NCBI RefSeq assembly: GCF_050947875.1
Contig: NC_134569.1
Span: forward strand, 264,845,600 to 264,909,599
DNA from: Dermacentor variabilis
Taxonomy: Eukaryota > Arthropoda > Arachnida > Ixodida > Ixodidae
Length of the DNA: 64,000 nucleotides
Direction of reading: 5' to 3'
A program made the translations under genes and the position numbers. The notes beneath the pieces are model-generated. The model was not told the origin of the DNA, made no database searches, and worked only from the letters and a program-made list of their open reading frames with translations. Numbering within the stretch: the first letter of the stretch is position 1; every line of letters starts with the position of its first letter. Positions 53,665 to 64,000 of the stretch are shown piece after piece.

Positions 53665-53919
53665 AAAAGTGTACAACTTGTGCACAGACGTGGTAAAAAA
53701 ATAGTTTCTTTACCATGCTAGATGTATGCCCATTGCAGTTTACATTGGCATTTCTTTTTCAAAGCTTCGTTTTTTAAACTCTTTTGGCTCCTTCTTGTGG
53801 CTATCATTAATAGACTGCAACATACCGTGTCTCCGAGACCATGGCATCAGTGAACGCTTCAAGTTATGATTTCTTGACACCTTACGAGCTGAGCACACGT
53901 TATCAGACAAAAAAGCGGT

Positions 53920-54818
53920 AACATTCCGTTTCTGCATCTGAATGCTCTATCAGCGCGAAACCAAATCGATGATATATGTGCCTTTCTTTCCAGCTTTAGC
54001 TTTACGTTTGACGTTGTCATGATCTCCATGACATGGTACGAAAACCACTCTGCTGTTCTTAATCTACCTGAATACTCCACATTTTTCCTTAACCGGAGCT
54101 CTAAGGGAGATGGGGGGGGGGGGGGTGCGATGCTGTCGAAAACGTTTTTAAAATGCGAATTACTTGACAATTTCTGTGTTGTAACCGATGACTACGAGGT
54201 GTTTACCCGAAAATCTGATTCCTTGTCTTTTAATGTCACATAGCGCCCACCCAGGGGAAGCAGTAACAAATTTCTCCCTTTTTATGGACGAGTACTTCAG
54301 CTGGGTAAATGATCATAAATAAACACTCATTCATATTGGGCGGGGACTTGAACATAAACTTGCTTGAAAAGTCAACACTTCAACAAGAGTTCTACACTAT
54401 ACTACAGAGCAACACATTTTTGAATATCATAAATCAACCAGCACTCATTACGCCCGAAATATCAACGTTACTAGACACCTTCATTACTAATGCATGTGAT
54501 GAATTGTCAATATCTGGTGCACTGGCAGCTGATCTTAGTGACTACCTACCAATTTGTTTAATTACAAATATCACAGTTCCCCCTACAAACCTGCAAAAAA
54601 GGTTTGCTATGCGTGTTCAAGACATTAACCAGACTACTTCACAAACGTTTTATGATAAACTGGCGCAAGTAAACTGGAGCAGCGTCTATGAGGAAACCAA
54701 TTTTGATGAAGCTTATGGTACTTTTATTTCCACCTATAAGCAGCTGTATTGTGAGTCTTTTCCATACAAATCTAGAGTGCGAGCTTCGAAGGCGCGTAAG
54801 CCGTGGATAACTAAGTAA
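53920..54818 (+). pseudogene. LINE-D ORF2: endonuclease and linker
   Basis: FLHLNALSARNQIDDICAFL begins near 53930, then VVMISMTWYENHSAVLNLPE, where the catalytic Glu of the usual TETW is Met. A run of 14 G (54112-54125) encodes a Gly stretch before LSKTFLKCELLDNFCVVTDD. After a frameshift, 54309-54818 gives FILGGDLNINLLEKSTLQQE, LDTFITNACDELSISGALAA and LSDYLPICLIT (usual SDH) and the linker to ASKARKPWITK. Confidence 0.8.
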
Positions 54819-54834
54819 TGCTTAAAGGGTATAC

Positions 54835-56651
54835 GAATTAAAAACATACTTTCTAAGCGCTTTCTAAAAACAAAAAATATTGGCGATTTGAAGATGTTTA
54901 AGGCTGCGAGAAATAAAGCAAACACTATTAATCGGCAAGCCAAAAAAAAACTATATGAGTAAAATTTAACAACGAAGTAATAAAGCACTGCGATATTGTT
55001 TGGGGGAGGCTCAATAATTTGCTAAACTTAAAAGAGAAGACTGTAGTAGATGAAATAGTCACACATGGCTCTCACTTGTCCGGTTTTCAACTAGCAGATG
55101 CTTTCAATAATTTCGTCGTGTCCATTGCAGACGGCACGCCGCCCAACCTCAACAGCATGAATCAAAAGGTTACCGAAACCGCGTTTCTAACACCTGTTAC
55201 AACTACCGAAGTTCTGTCGGTCCTATAGTCGCTAAAGAAATAGTAAAAGTAAGGACATTGACGACCTCCAAATATTGCCAGCGAAGTACACATCCCACAT
55301 GCACCAATATTCGAATACATAATAAACTTGGCATTTTCCTCAGGAACTTTCCCAAGAAAGCTACAGGTTGCCAAGGTTACCATAATTTTTAAAGGAGGAC
55401 ACGAAAATAATTTCTTCGACTACTGAGCTATATCGATCTTGCCACTTTTTCGAAATGCTTTGAAAAGCTTTTACAAGTGCGCATTACAAGCTTTATTAAC
55501 AAACACAAAGTTATATCAGCTTCCCAGTTTGGTTCTATCTCAGGAAAATCAACAGAAACAGCATTATTAACCATGAAGGTAATTATATTAGAATCATTTG
55601 AAGAAAAAGGACTAACTCTCGAGGTTTTCATAGATTTTTCCAAAACATTCCACTCCGTAAATCACAAAATAATATTCCTTAAACTTGAGCACTATGGATT
55701 TCGCGGCACATTCCTTCCGCTTTTAATAATATATTTAGAATACCGCCAGCAACGGGTTGTATTTAACAATTCTTCATCGCACTTTAGATCCATTCATTCT
55801 GGCGGGTCGAAAGGCAGTATTCTTGGACTTACATTCTTTAACATATATATTAACGACATTGTGAACATTGACAACAGCGCTAAATGTATAGTGTATGCAG
55901 ATTATGTAAGCATATATTTAGAGCTAAAACACCTAATGACTTGACATTAAACGCTAATGAAACTCTGAGCAAATTGGTTGAATGGAGTACTGAATCTTTA
56001 TTGAAAATTAAGGCTACCAAAACTAAAGCTGTACTTTTTAGACTTAAGAACAAACCACTAGAACATTTACCGGCACTAAAGCTTGGTTTTCAAAGCATTG
56101 AAATAGCGGAGTCAGTAAACTGCCTTGGTGTGACACTGCAGTGTAATCTTTCATGGGATATACACATCGACAATCTGGTTAAAAAATTTGCAAAATGCAC
56201 AGATATGTTATACAAAGTCCGCTCTCTACTACCTCTGAGTGTTAGACATTTAGTTTAAACTGCCATATTTTTAGCTAACCTTTCATATTGTCATGTGGTG
56301 TGGGGTACAACAACAGGGTCAAATACGTATAGGCTACAGAAAATACAGAAAAAGGTCATTCGTATCATTGCGAATACCCCGTTTCCTGCTCAAACTCAAC
56401 CTTTTTTCGCATCATTAAAGGTAACTCCAATTAATAACCTATATAATTTATTGCTAAGTAAACGATATGAAAGAAATAAAAAAAATTATGACGCATTCTT
56501 TAGTGACACAGCTAACTTACGGCCCAATGCTAATTACTACCCAACACGTAACAACGACGTCTTGTATGTGCCATCCTTTCGTACTAATTACAGTCGTCAA
56601 ATGCTCCGACATATAATTCCAACTCTTCTTAATCGGCGCAATGAGCACTGA
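54835..56651 (+). pseudogene. LINE-D ORF2: RT
   Basis: The frames are broken by stops and shifts near 54960, 55228, 55425, 55944 and 56258. Blocks seen are ADAFNNFVVSIADGTPPNLN, SQFGSISGKSTETALLTMKV, FIDFSKTFHSVNHKIIFLKL and GSKGSILGLTFFNIYINDIV. At the catalytic site YADY stands where YADD is expected, so the second Asp is lost. The C-terminal VIRIIANTPFPAQTQPFFAS and the FRTNYSRQMLRHIIPTLLN tail are still open (56295-56651). Confidence 0.82.
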
Positions 56652-56979
56652 GGACCTAACGATACGGTTTTGTTTTACTGCAAGTTCGCGCCTCCTTTCT
56701 CCCCTTTTCTTTTCTTATTGTTATTCTTCGTTTTGCATTCTTCAGTGTTCTTAAGCGTTTCGTGTTAATTCTGCCGCCTTCGCTTATTTGTTATTTCAAG
56801 AGGATGTTCACAAACTTTAATTGGATATGATGTTTACCTATGCACTGTAGTCTTTTTTTTATTGTTCTGTCCGTGTTTTGTTGCTGCCGGTGTTTGTGTA
56901 CGGGGGCGCGCCTCTCTGTCAATGCAGTCATAGGCTTTTTGGGTGCACCCTTAACATCCGTAATGTTGAAATAAATAAA

Positions 56980-57553
56980 GGTAGTTGTATTTGTAAAATG
57001 AGCTTTAGTGCATACCGTGCTACATCCCGATTCACTAAACGAACATAAAAGCCTTCTGCAAGTAAGTATTACTTTACTTAGTGCCAACAAGAATGACGAA
57101 ACGACAACTAGCAACGATTGCTAACTAGCACTATCAGCTACTTAGAGTGCACGCTGTTTACAACATCAGCCCGGCAGTGCAGATGAGCTTGGCTCCGAAA
57201 GATAACTAAGCCGACATCACGAGCATTCGCTGAGCGTTTATAAAGCTGCAAGTGTGCACGATGTGAAATTGCGAAATGATGGCATTCTAGCGATGGACGC
57301 CCAGAGACGATTGATATAACACTTTTCAATCAGGTCGAGCGAGCTCAGAGATTGTTTGTTCCGCTAGCTCAAAGATACATTTGCGTCGTCGTCGAGATTA
57401 TTCGTATGAGTCACTAATGGCAAAAACAGAGAAATAAACTGCATATGTCAATACATACCTGTCACAAAGTGCAGCTCTAATCTAAGCTTCACGGCGCTGT
57501 CGATCGCACTTTACCGACGGAAATCGGAAATCCGCATTGCCTTGCTGGGATGG
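56980..57553. other. unassigned 574-bp stretch
   Basis: No frame with a recognisable domain, no clear repeat shared with the rest of the window and no RNA fold noticed. It is one of the few candidate single-copy stretches. Confidence 0.4.
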
Positions 57554-58020
57554 TTACGGCAGGTGCAGCCGTAAACGAGACACGACATTGGCATCGCGCC
57601 GAATTTCGATGGCATGAATGTTGGAAAGGCGTTGCGTACGCGCAACAGCGAGAATGACAACACTCACAAGTGAGTGAAAGAACTTTATTGGAGCTCCGGC
57701 GAGGACGGGAACTCGTCGCACCCCCGCGTAGTCCCGCTTTGGGTCTGGCAGTTCTACTCCACCAACCCGGTCACACCCATGCCGGAAAGCCAGGATTTGC
57801 TTGTCTAGAGCGGGGCTGCGCAAACGCGAGTCCCACTCCTCCTTGCTGAACTTGGGGTATCTGGATCCACTCTCCCAGAGCATGTGTGCTAGAGTGGAGG
57901 TCTGCCCGCCGGACGGGCAGGCGTCGTCGCGATATACGTCGGGGTAAACCGTGTAGAAAGGCAAGACACTGACTAGTGCAGCGCATGCCACGGCCATACT
58001 ACTCCGCTCACTCGGAGGAG
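57554..58020 (-). pseudogene. 3' tail of a LINE ORF2 (C-terminal region)
   Basis: A 147-codon minus frame reads VYRDDACPSGGQTSTLAHML, FSKEEWDSRLRSPALDKQIL and VPVLAGAPIKFF. The C...HML...W arrangement followed by EEWDSRLRSP resembles, from memory, the zinc-finger-like end of ORF2 in abundant tick LINEs. On the minus strand CCAATAAAGTTCTTTCACTC (near 57665-57700) looks like its polyadenylation end. Only the tail is present. Confidence 0.55.
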
Positions 58021-58199
58021 AGAGTCTAGTCCGGCCATGCGCCTGCCAAATTGCTTCGGTCTTCAGCCGCTAGGGTGCAGCGCATCCGCAGTTCGGCGTC
58101 GGAAAAAGCGGATTTTCCACCGGAAAAAAAATCCACATGTTGATAAAATTGCATGAAGAGGCCTTGAGTGCGTCCTGATCCCGCGGACCAGAACCGGTA

Positions 58200-59605
58200 A
58201 TGCACTCCCTCACTAGAGCAGGCTTCGCCACCCTGTCACCTTGTCAGGCCACAACCTCCTATATGAATGCCAAAATCAAACCCCGGCCCTCAGTCCCTAG
58301 CAGCAGCGAAGCAACTGACCACGGCTCCAGTCAGACCGGTGACACAGCAGAGGGCGCTAACAATAGCTGGGTCTGGACAGGCCTCCATTGTAATATAAAC
58401 CTGGCAACGTTTAACGCTATTATCTAGTGAGGAAAGTCTAGCAGTGCTGTTAGAGCAATTAGCGGGTAGTAAATGCGATATAATAGGGTTCAATGAGGTT
58501 AGGAGGACCAATGAAGCATAGACAGTGCTAAAAAGAGGGCACGTCCAGTACTACCGGGGCTTAGCGGAGAGACAAGAACTAGAAGTCGGATTCCTGATTA
58601 ATAAGAACATAGCTGGTAACATACAGCAATTCTACAGCAATAGAGAGGGTGGCAGGTCTTGTTGCGAAACTTAATAAGAAGTACCAAATGAAGGTTGTAC
58701 TGGCCTACGCCCCTACATCCAGTAATGATGACCAGGAAGTCGAAAGCTTCTATCAAGACGTGGAATCAGCGATGGGTAAAGTCAAAACCAATTACACATG
58801 CTGATCGGCCATTTCAATGCCAGGGTAGGCAAGAAGCAGGCTGGAGACAAGGCAGTGGTGGAATATGGCATAGGTTCTAGGAATAGCAGGGGAGAGTTAT
58901 TAATAGAGTTTGCAGAACACAATAATATGCGGATAATGAATACCTTCTTCCACAAGAGGGATAGCCGCAAGTGGACGTGGAGGAACCCAAATGGCGAGAC
59001 TAGAAATGAAATAGACTTCATACTCTGCGCTAACCCTGGCATCATACAAGATGTGCACGTGCTCGGCAAAGTACGCTGCAGTCACCATTGGATGGTAAGA
59101 ACTCGAATTAGCGTAGACTTGACGCGGGAACGGAAGAAACTGGTACATAAGAAGCCGATCAATCATTAGGGGTAAGAGGGAAAATAGAGGAATTCCCGAT
59201 CAAGCTACACAACAGATATTCGGCTTTAACTCAGGAAGAGGACCTTAGTGATGAAGCAATAAACGACAATCTTATGGGCATTATTAAGCAGTGTGCAATA
59301 GAAGTTGGTTATAACTTCGTTAGACAGGATACTAATACGCTATCGCAGGAGGCGAAAGATCTGATTAAGAAACGCCAATGCATGAAAGCCTGTAACCCTA
59401 CAGCTAGAATAGATTTGGCAGAAAGTTCGAAGTTAATCAACAAGCGTAAGATAGTTGACATAAGCAAGTAAAATATGGATAGAATTTAACATGCTCTCAG
59501 GAATAGAGAAAGCCTAACAGCAGTGAATAAGAAACTAGGAATAGGCAAGAATCAGATGTATGCGTTAAGGGACAAAGCCGGCAATATTGATAACGGAACA
59601 GCCGC
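58200..59605 (+). pseudogene. RTE-clade LINE: endonuclease part
   Basis: The 5' UTR-like ACCTCCTATATG... and WNLATFNA-like blocks (near 58390) open an APE-type endonuclease, broken near 58440, 58520 and 58660. The clear part (58798-59169) reads LIGHFNARVGKKQAGDKAVV, YGIGSRNSRGELLIEFAEHN, WTWRNPNGETRNEIDFILCA and KVRCSHHWMVRTRI. In the family GDFNA the Asp is His, and in SDH the Asp is also His, so it is catalytically dead. Coding traces continue to KLGIGKNQMYALRDKAGNI (about 59560) and then stop. Confidence 0.85.
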
Positions 59606-59833
59606 CACAGTGGGGCTGCACTGAGCAGGAAGACCTGTGCCTGCTTAATATAGCCTCCGCATTTTCGGCCTCCGTTTCCTTACCTGTAAATAAATTGTAA
59701 ATAGCATTGGGCATCAGCTACACGTAACATTAATTTGGTGGAGGCGGACGTTCCCCGTACCCGTCATGGAGCTCTACAGCGGTCACAACGGCGACAGTGC
59801 AACTAGGCTACTGCTGGCGGCACTTCATCTACG
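59606..59833 (+). repeat. gypsy LTR 3' part and leader remnant
   Basis: ACCTGTAAATAAATTGTAAATAGC ... CACGTAACA followed shortly by TTGGTGGAGGCGGACG resembles the LTR end plus primer-binding region of Ty3-4. ATGGAGCTCTACAGC at 59766 could be a gag start. It is cut by the RTE tail at 59834. No further element sequence is present. Confidence 0.6.
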
Positions 59834-59860
59834 CATCATCATCATCATCATCATCATCAT

Positions 59861-59906
<46 letters not shown>

Positions 59907-60447
59907 GTTACGCCCACTGCAGGGCAAAGGCCTCTCCCATACTTCTCCAACAACCCCGGTCATGTACTAATTGTGGCCATGTCGTCCCTGCAAACTTCTT
60001 AATCTCATCCGCCCACCTAACTTTCTGCCGCCCCCTGCTACGCTTCCCTTCCCTTGGAATCCAGTCCGAAACCCTTAATGACCATCGGTTATCTTCCCTC
60101 CTCATTACATGTCCTGCCCATGCCCAATTTCTCTTTCTTGATTTCAACTAAGATGTCACCATCTCGTGTTTGTTCCCTCACCCAATCTGCTCTTTTCTTA
60201 TCCCTTAATGTTACACCCATCATTCTTCTTTCCATAGCTCGTTGCGTCGTCCTCAATTTGAGTAGAACCCTTTTCGTAAGCCTGCGGGTTTCTGCCCCGT
60301 AGGTGAGTACTGGTAAGACACAGCTATTAAACACTTTTTTCTTGGGGGATAGTGCAAACCTGCTGTTCATGATCTGAGAATGCCTGCCAAACGCACCCCA
60401 GCCCATTGTTATTCTTCTGATTATTTCCGTCTCATGTTTCGGATATG
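59834..60447 (-). mobile_element. RTE-clade LINE 3' fragment with long (ATC)n tail
   Basis: The plus-strand (ATC)n run (59834-59907, about 24 units with one ATA) is the element tail. CGCCCACTGCAGGGCAAAGG and minus-strand frames follow, with FGRHSQIMNSRFALSPKKKV, VLTYGAETRRLTKRVLLKLR and WIPREGKRSRGRQKVRW. It matches 13345-13890 closely and is truncated at about 60440. Confidence 0.9.
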
Positions 60448-60457
60448 TTGTTGCCGA

Positions 60458-60647
60458 ATGTTGCCGGATTCGAGACCCTCGTTATCTAATGAACGAGAAG
60501 AAAGCGTCTTAAAAGAGAGGCCCAATTTTCAGTATTTATTTCATAAGACAAACAAACACACCAAGGGCAACACAGGAGAAATTACATGTACTTACGAATT
60601 TAACTAAATAATTTATTAATTCATGGAATTGAAAGTGGATGAAATTC
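60458..60647. repeat. SAT460 unit 10, left piece (with the end of a preceding unit)
   Basis: It starts at ATGTTGCCGGATTCGAGACC (end of a preceding unit). Unit 10 proper begins near 60494 and stops at GTGGATGAAATTCAA where LINE-F begins. Confidence 0.85.
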
Positions 60648-62380
60648 AATTTAAAGGCATTGTATTCAACTGTATGCAACAGTTTGTCCCAAAAATTGCG
60701 AGGAAGGCTACGCGTCGGAAACCTTGGATTTCCCGGGAGACGTTGCGCCAGCAGCGCAGGCTTAAACGGCCTAAAAATTCCGCAAAATTGAAAACTAGTT
60801 CCAATTCCGAAAGGGTCATTGAGGAAGCATCAAATAAATTAAAACAAATGATCATAAATGACCAACGTAATTACATTAATGTACAGCTTCCTAGTTTCAT
60901 GAATACGTCTCCAGGGAGATTCTGGAGGACGATGAGTCATTCTTCTTCCCTGTCCGATATGTTTATATTAGACGGTGAGAGAGTACACAATGAGCAGGTT
61001 GTATGTTCTGCTTTTAACAATCATTTCAGTAGTGTATTCACAACGGATGACGGTTGTCTGCCCTCTTTTAACATGGATTTGCCTCCCATTCCCGATATTG
61101 TTATTTCTCAGAATGGTATACGTCACTTACTGTTAAAAATTGATGAAAAAAATCCCCCGGTCCAGATGGCATACCAAACACTTTCTTAAAACGTTATGCC
61201 GTGTGGTGTGCGAAATGCGTGGCAATTTTATTTAGTAAATCGCTTCAGGATGGCCCCCTTCCTGTTTACTGGAAGACTGCAATAATCAAACCCTTACACA
61301 AATCGGGAAACAAGAATTGCATGAAAAACTATCGACCAATTTTCCTGACTTCAACAACATGCAAAATTTTTGAACACATAGTCTATAAGCATGTATTCCG
61401 TTTCCTTGATGAGCATTGCGTATTGACAAACGCTCAGCATGGATTTCGGCAGGGCTTTTCCACAAACACTCAGTTAGCAGAAGTAATTCACGATTTTGCC
61501 AACACAATAAATAATAGAAAACAAACCGACGCTATATTCATGGATTTCAGTGAAGCATTCGACAAAGTAGCCCACAGCAAATTACTTCACGAATTAAGTT
61601 TCATACTTAGAAATGATAAGCTATTCAAATGGATACAGGCGCACCTAACCAACCATGTCCAATACGTTAAAATAAACCAGACTTCCTCCAACACATTACC
61701 TGTTGCCTGTGGCATTCCGCAGGGATCCGTGCTGGGTCCTCTTTTATTCTTGCTTTATATAAATGACACTGGTAATAATCTATCTGTAAAAATTAAACTT
61801 TACACGGATGACTGTGTACTATATGGTGAGATTGACTCACCCCAAGACCAAAGCAGGCTAAATAGTGACTTTGGCAAAATAGTTGCATGCTGCCATCAAT
61901 GGCAAACAGCCATTAACTATGAAAAAACCGTCTTTATGAGAATAACACTAAGAAAAAAGTCTCTTCTCTTCCACTATTTTGCCCAGAACACCTATATCTC
62001 CGAAGTATCTCACTATAAATATCTCGGAGTACACATATCCCACAATCTTTCCTGGTCAAAACATACTGACACTGTAATGGCTGATTGTCTTCACAAATTG
62101 TTCACCCTCAGACGGTCGCTGAAATTCTCCACACCAACTGTCCGCCTCCTGGCATATAATACAATAGTTCGTTCTACTTTAGAATATGCAATAATCACTT
62201 GGGACCCCTACACAAAAACAAATATTGAGAAATTAGAAAGCATTCAAAAGAAAGCTGTCCGATTCATCTACAATTCTTACGGTCGAACTTCTATAACAGA
62301 TCTCCTTAATTGTACTTGTATGTTCCCATCCTGCTATGACCTTGTATAAAATCGCAGTATCTATAAAAAATTAATAAAAA
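60648..62380 (+). mobile_element. LINE-F: 5'-truncated LINE, LINE-C relative
   Basis: Only the ORF2 linker, RT and C-terminal domain remain, ending in an A-rich tail (AATAAAAAAAA, about 62370-62380). It interrupts SAT460 unit 10 just before the tRNA-like segment. Its RT is closest by eye to LINE-C (QHGFRQGFSTNTQLAEVIHD compared with QHGFRKGLSTTTQLLEAIHD). Confidence 0.87.
60650..62349 (+). pseudogene. LINE-F ORF2: linker, RT, C-terminal
   Basis: 60650-61189 reads NCMQQFVPKIARKATRRKPW and SFMNTSPGRFWRTMSHSSSL, then FNNHFSSVFTTDDG, ending by a frameshift near 61160-61200. 61201-62349 is open for 382 codons: NYRPIFLTSTTCKIFEHIVY, FMDFSEAFDKVAHSKLLHEL, CGIPQGSVLGPLLFLLYIND and the catalytic box YTDDCVLY (about 61800). 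There the usual FADD is YTDD, with both Asp retained. The C-terminal ESIQKKAVRFIYNSYGRTSI is followed by a stop. The first codons from 60623 are SAT460 sequence and not part of the gene. Confidence 0.87.
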
Positions 62381-62384
62381 AAAC

Positions 62385-62692
62385 AGGTGCCGCAGGTGGG
62401 GAACACTCCCACGTCTTCGCGTTACACGTGTGGTGCTCCACCAATTCAGCTGCCGAGCCGACGCCTTCCTACCCACTTTCTGGGCTCTTAACGTTTCACT
62501 ACTAGAACTAACCCTGGAAACGTCAGCCAGCGCAACTATTCAGAAACCTTGGCAGGGTATGTGGAACATCCTTTCTGCCTCAGGTGTCAGGAGTACGTGA
62601 TTTTTTTGGGTCAAAGCAATTGGTGAATAAACCCAAACACGCTGCCTGAAGGCATCAATATTGCTGGATTCGAGACCCTCGTTATGTAATGA
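62385..62692. repeat. SAT460 unit 10, right piece
   Basis: It resumes at GTGCCGCAGGTGGGGAACAC with the tRNA-like segment 62389-62459, whose D arm has changed. Confidence 0.85.
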
Positions 62693-63153
62693 ACGAGAGG
62701 AAAGGCAGTTAACAGAGGGGCCCAATTTTTATTAACCATAGGAAGCCAAGAAAACACCAAGGACAACACAGGGAAAATTTCTTGCAGCGAACAATTGAAA
62801 CACAGAAATTAAAAGTTGATTGAATTGAGCATTAATGAAAAAACAACTTGCCGCAGGTGGGGAACGAGCCAACGTCTTCGCATTGTGCGTACGATGCTCT
62901 ACCAATTGAGCAACCGCGGCGCTGTTTTCCCATCCACTTTCTGCGGTATTTAGGTTTTGCTGGTAGAAATAAGCCTAAGGGTGCTAGCAAGTGCCACTAC
63001 CCAGAAACCTTGGCGACGTATGTGGACCATCCCTTCTGCCGCAGGCGTCACGAGTACGTGATCCTTTTGGGTGCGTGCAATTGGTGAATAAACCCACAAA
63101 TGCGGCCTGAATGCATCCACGTTGCTCAATTCAAGAAACTCTGTATGTAATGA
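62693..63153. repeat. SAT460 unit 11
   Basis: 461 bp, with tRNA-like segment 62850-62920 in which the 7-bp acceptor stem is complete. Confidence 0.87.
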
Positions 63154-63599
63154 TCGATAGGAAAGCGGTTAACAGATGGGCCCGATTTTTTTTAACCATA
63201 GGGGGCCAATAATGACACCAAGGACAACACAGGGGAGATTACTTGTACTTACTTATTGAAATAAAGAAATATTAAATAGATGGAGTTGAAAGTGGATGAA
63301 AAACCACTTGCGGAAAGTGGGGAACGCTCCTGCGTCTTAGCATTACTCGTGCAATACTCTACCAATTGAGCTATCGGAGCGCCGTCTTCACATACACCTT
63401 CTGCAGTATTTACGTTTTACCAGTAGAACTCAGCCTGGGGGTATTAGAGAGGGGAATACACAAAAACCTTGGCGGCGTAATTGGACCATCCCTTCTGCCG
63501 CAGGCGTCACGAGTACATGATCTTTTTCAGTGAGAGCACCAAACATGCTGCCTGAATGCATCCATGTTGCAGGATTCCAGATACACTGTATGTAATGAA
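63154..63599. repeat. SAT460 unit 12
   Basis: 446 bp, tRNA-like segment 63310-63380, with changed acceptor bases (TCGGAGC in plus reading). Confidence 0.86.
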
Positions 63600-64000
63600 C
63601 GATAGGAAAGCGGTTAACTGAGGAGCCCGATTTTTATTAACCATAGGAAGCCAACAAAGACACCAAGGACAACACAGGGGAAATTAATTATACCTACTTG
63701 TTGAAATAAAGAAATTCTAAATTGATTGAATTGAAAGTTGATGAAAAAACAACTTCCGGCAGGTGGCGAACGATCCAGTGTCTTCACATTACCCGTGCGG
63801 TGCTCTACAACAAGAGCTACCGGCGCGCCATCTTCCCGTCCGCGTTCTGTAGTATTTACCTTTTACTAGTAGAACTAAGCCTAGTTTTGTTGGCGAGCAC
63901 CACTGCTTGGAAACCTTGGCGGTGTATGTGGACCATTTCTTCTGCCGCAGGCGTCATGACTAAATGATCATTTTCGGTGAGAGCAATTGGTGAAGAAACC
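63600..64000. repeat. SAT460 unit 13 (continues past window end)
   Basis: Tandem continuation with the tRNA-like segment at 63756-63826. The array evidently extends beyond the window. Confidence 0.86.

Larger units (their letters stand above)
53665..56979 (+). mobile_element. LINE-D: decayed CR1-like LINE
   Basis: Endonuclease traces begin near 53920 and the RT runs to 56651. The 3' UTR ends with GAAATAAATAAA at about 56969-56979. The family is that of LINE-E. Bases 53665-53915 should be upstream LINE sequence or flank, and I find no ORF1 there. Confidence 0.78.

Noticed and set aside
57554..57997. A possible host gene on the minus strand (147 codons)
   Set aside because: The EEWDSRLRSP and C..H pattern and the polyadenylation signal fit a LINE ORF2 tail better. 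There is no exon structure.
60623..60649. Upstream start codon of the LINE-F frame (MELKVDE)
   Set aside because: These codons are SAT460 sequence (GTGGATGAAA) and occur in other satellite units. The LINE begins after them.
10646..63826. Functional tRNA genes in the satellite units
   Set aside because: The cloverleaf is good but base 33 is not U, the units vary in stems, and they are tandem satellite parts. I call them tRNA-like.

Overview
The window is eukaryotic repeat-rich DNA, most probably from an ixodid (hard) tick. The inference rests on its content: many CR1/Jockey-type and RTE-type LINEs, Ty3/gypsy elements with short LTRs, a GIY-YIG Penelope-like element, and a fragment with the phrase TTTTACGTGCCAAAACCA, which I recall as very common in tick genomes. 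I recognise no host protein-coding gene. Almost every long reading frame belongs to a retroelement, and nearly all of these are broken.

Layout. 1-4239 holds a minus-strand Ty3/gypsy element (Ty3-1), cut at its left end by an RTE tip and inserted into a LINE (4240-4930). A complete Ty3/gypsy element, Ty3-2, sits in an (AT)n tract at 5195-10407. From 10481 to about 43150, and again from 60458 to the window end, the underlying DNA is a tandem array of about 460-bp units (SAT460), each with a minus-strand tRNA-like cloverleaf. The array is interrupted by Ty3-3 (11909-26505), Ty3-4 (26507-31525), LINE-E (33031-36912), LINE-B (37086-41310), a hAT element (42172-43137) and LINE-F (60648-62380). Ty3-3 itself carries an RTE insertion (13338-14772) and LINE-A (16101-25090). 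LINE-A in turn carries a solo LTR (18270-18687) and a complete LTR element, Ty3-5 (18807-23218). 43150-45435 holds a SINE-like head, unassigned sequence, a solo LTR with a fold-back insertion, and an ORF1 remnant. 45436-53664 is a Penelope-like element with palindromic 5' arms, split by LINE-C (45939-50820). 53665-60447 holds LINE-D, a LINE tail, two RTE pieces and a gypsy LTR/leader remnant.

Most interesting system. Three different full-length LINEs (A, B, C) share one 5' plan. A TATA-like box lies exactly 32 bases upstream of a GTGGGC (once GTGGTC) start. A 56-62 base unit follows, with an ATG 20-32 bases in and a CAG at its end, and this unit is present two to four times. Then comes a 61-66 residue, mostly Cys-rich leader ending in a 2A-like ribosome-skipping motif (GDIETNPGP, GDVETNPGP, GDVESNPGP), followed by an ORF1 nucleic-acid chaperone-like protein. 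Each element begins at, or one base before, GTGGGC, so the outermost unit looks like the former transcription start and the inner unit or units like retained promoters. In LINE-A the leader plus ORF1 is still one open frame of 292 codons.

The elements act as independent parasites, not as a pathway. Insertion order can be read from target-site duplications: ATAT, CCCTG, GTTCCCGAGACA, GTATTTAC, AATCT and ACACTGTTC.
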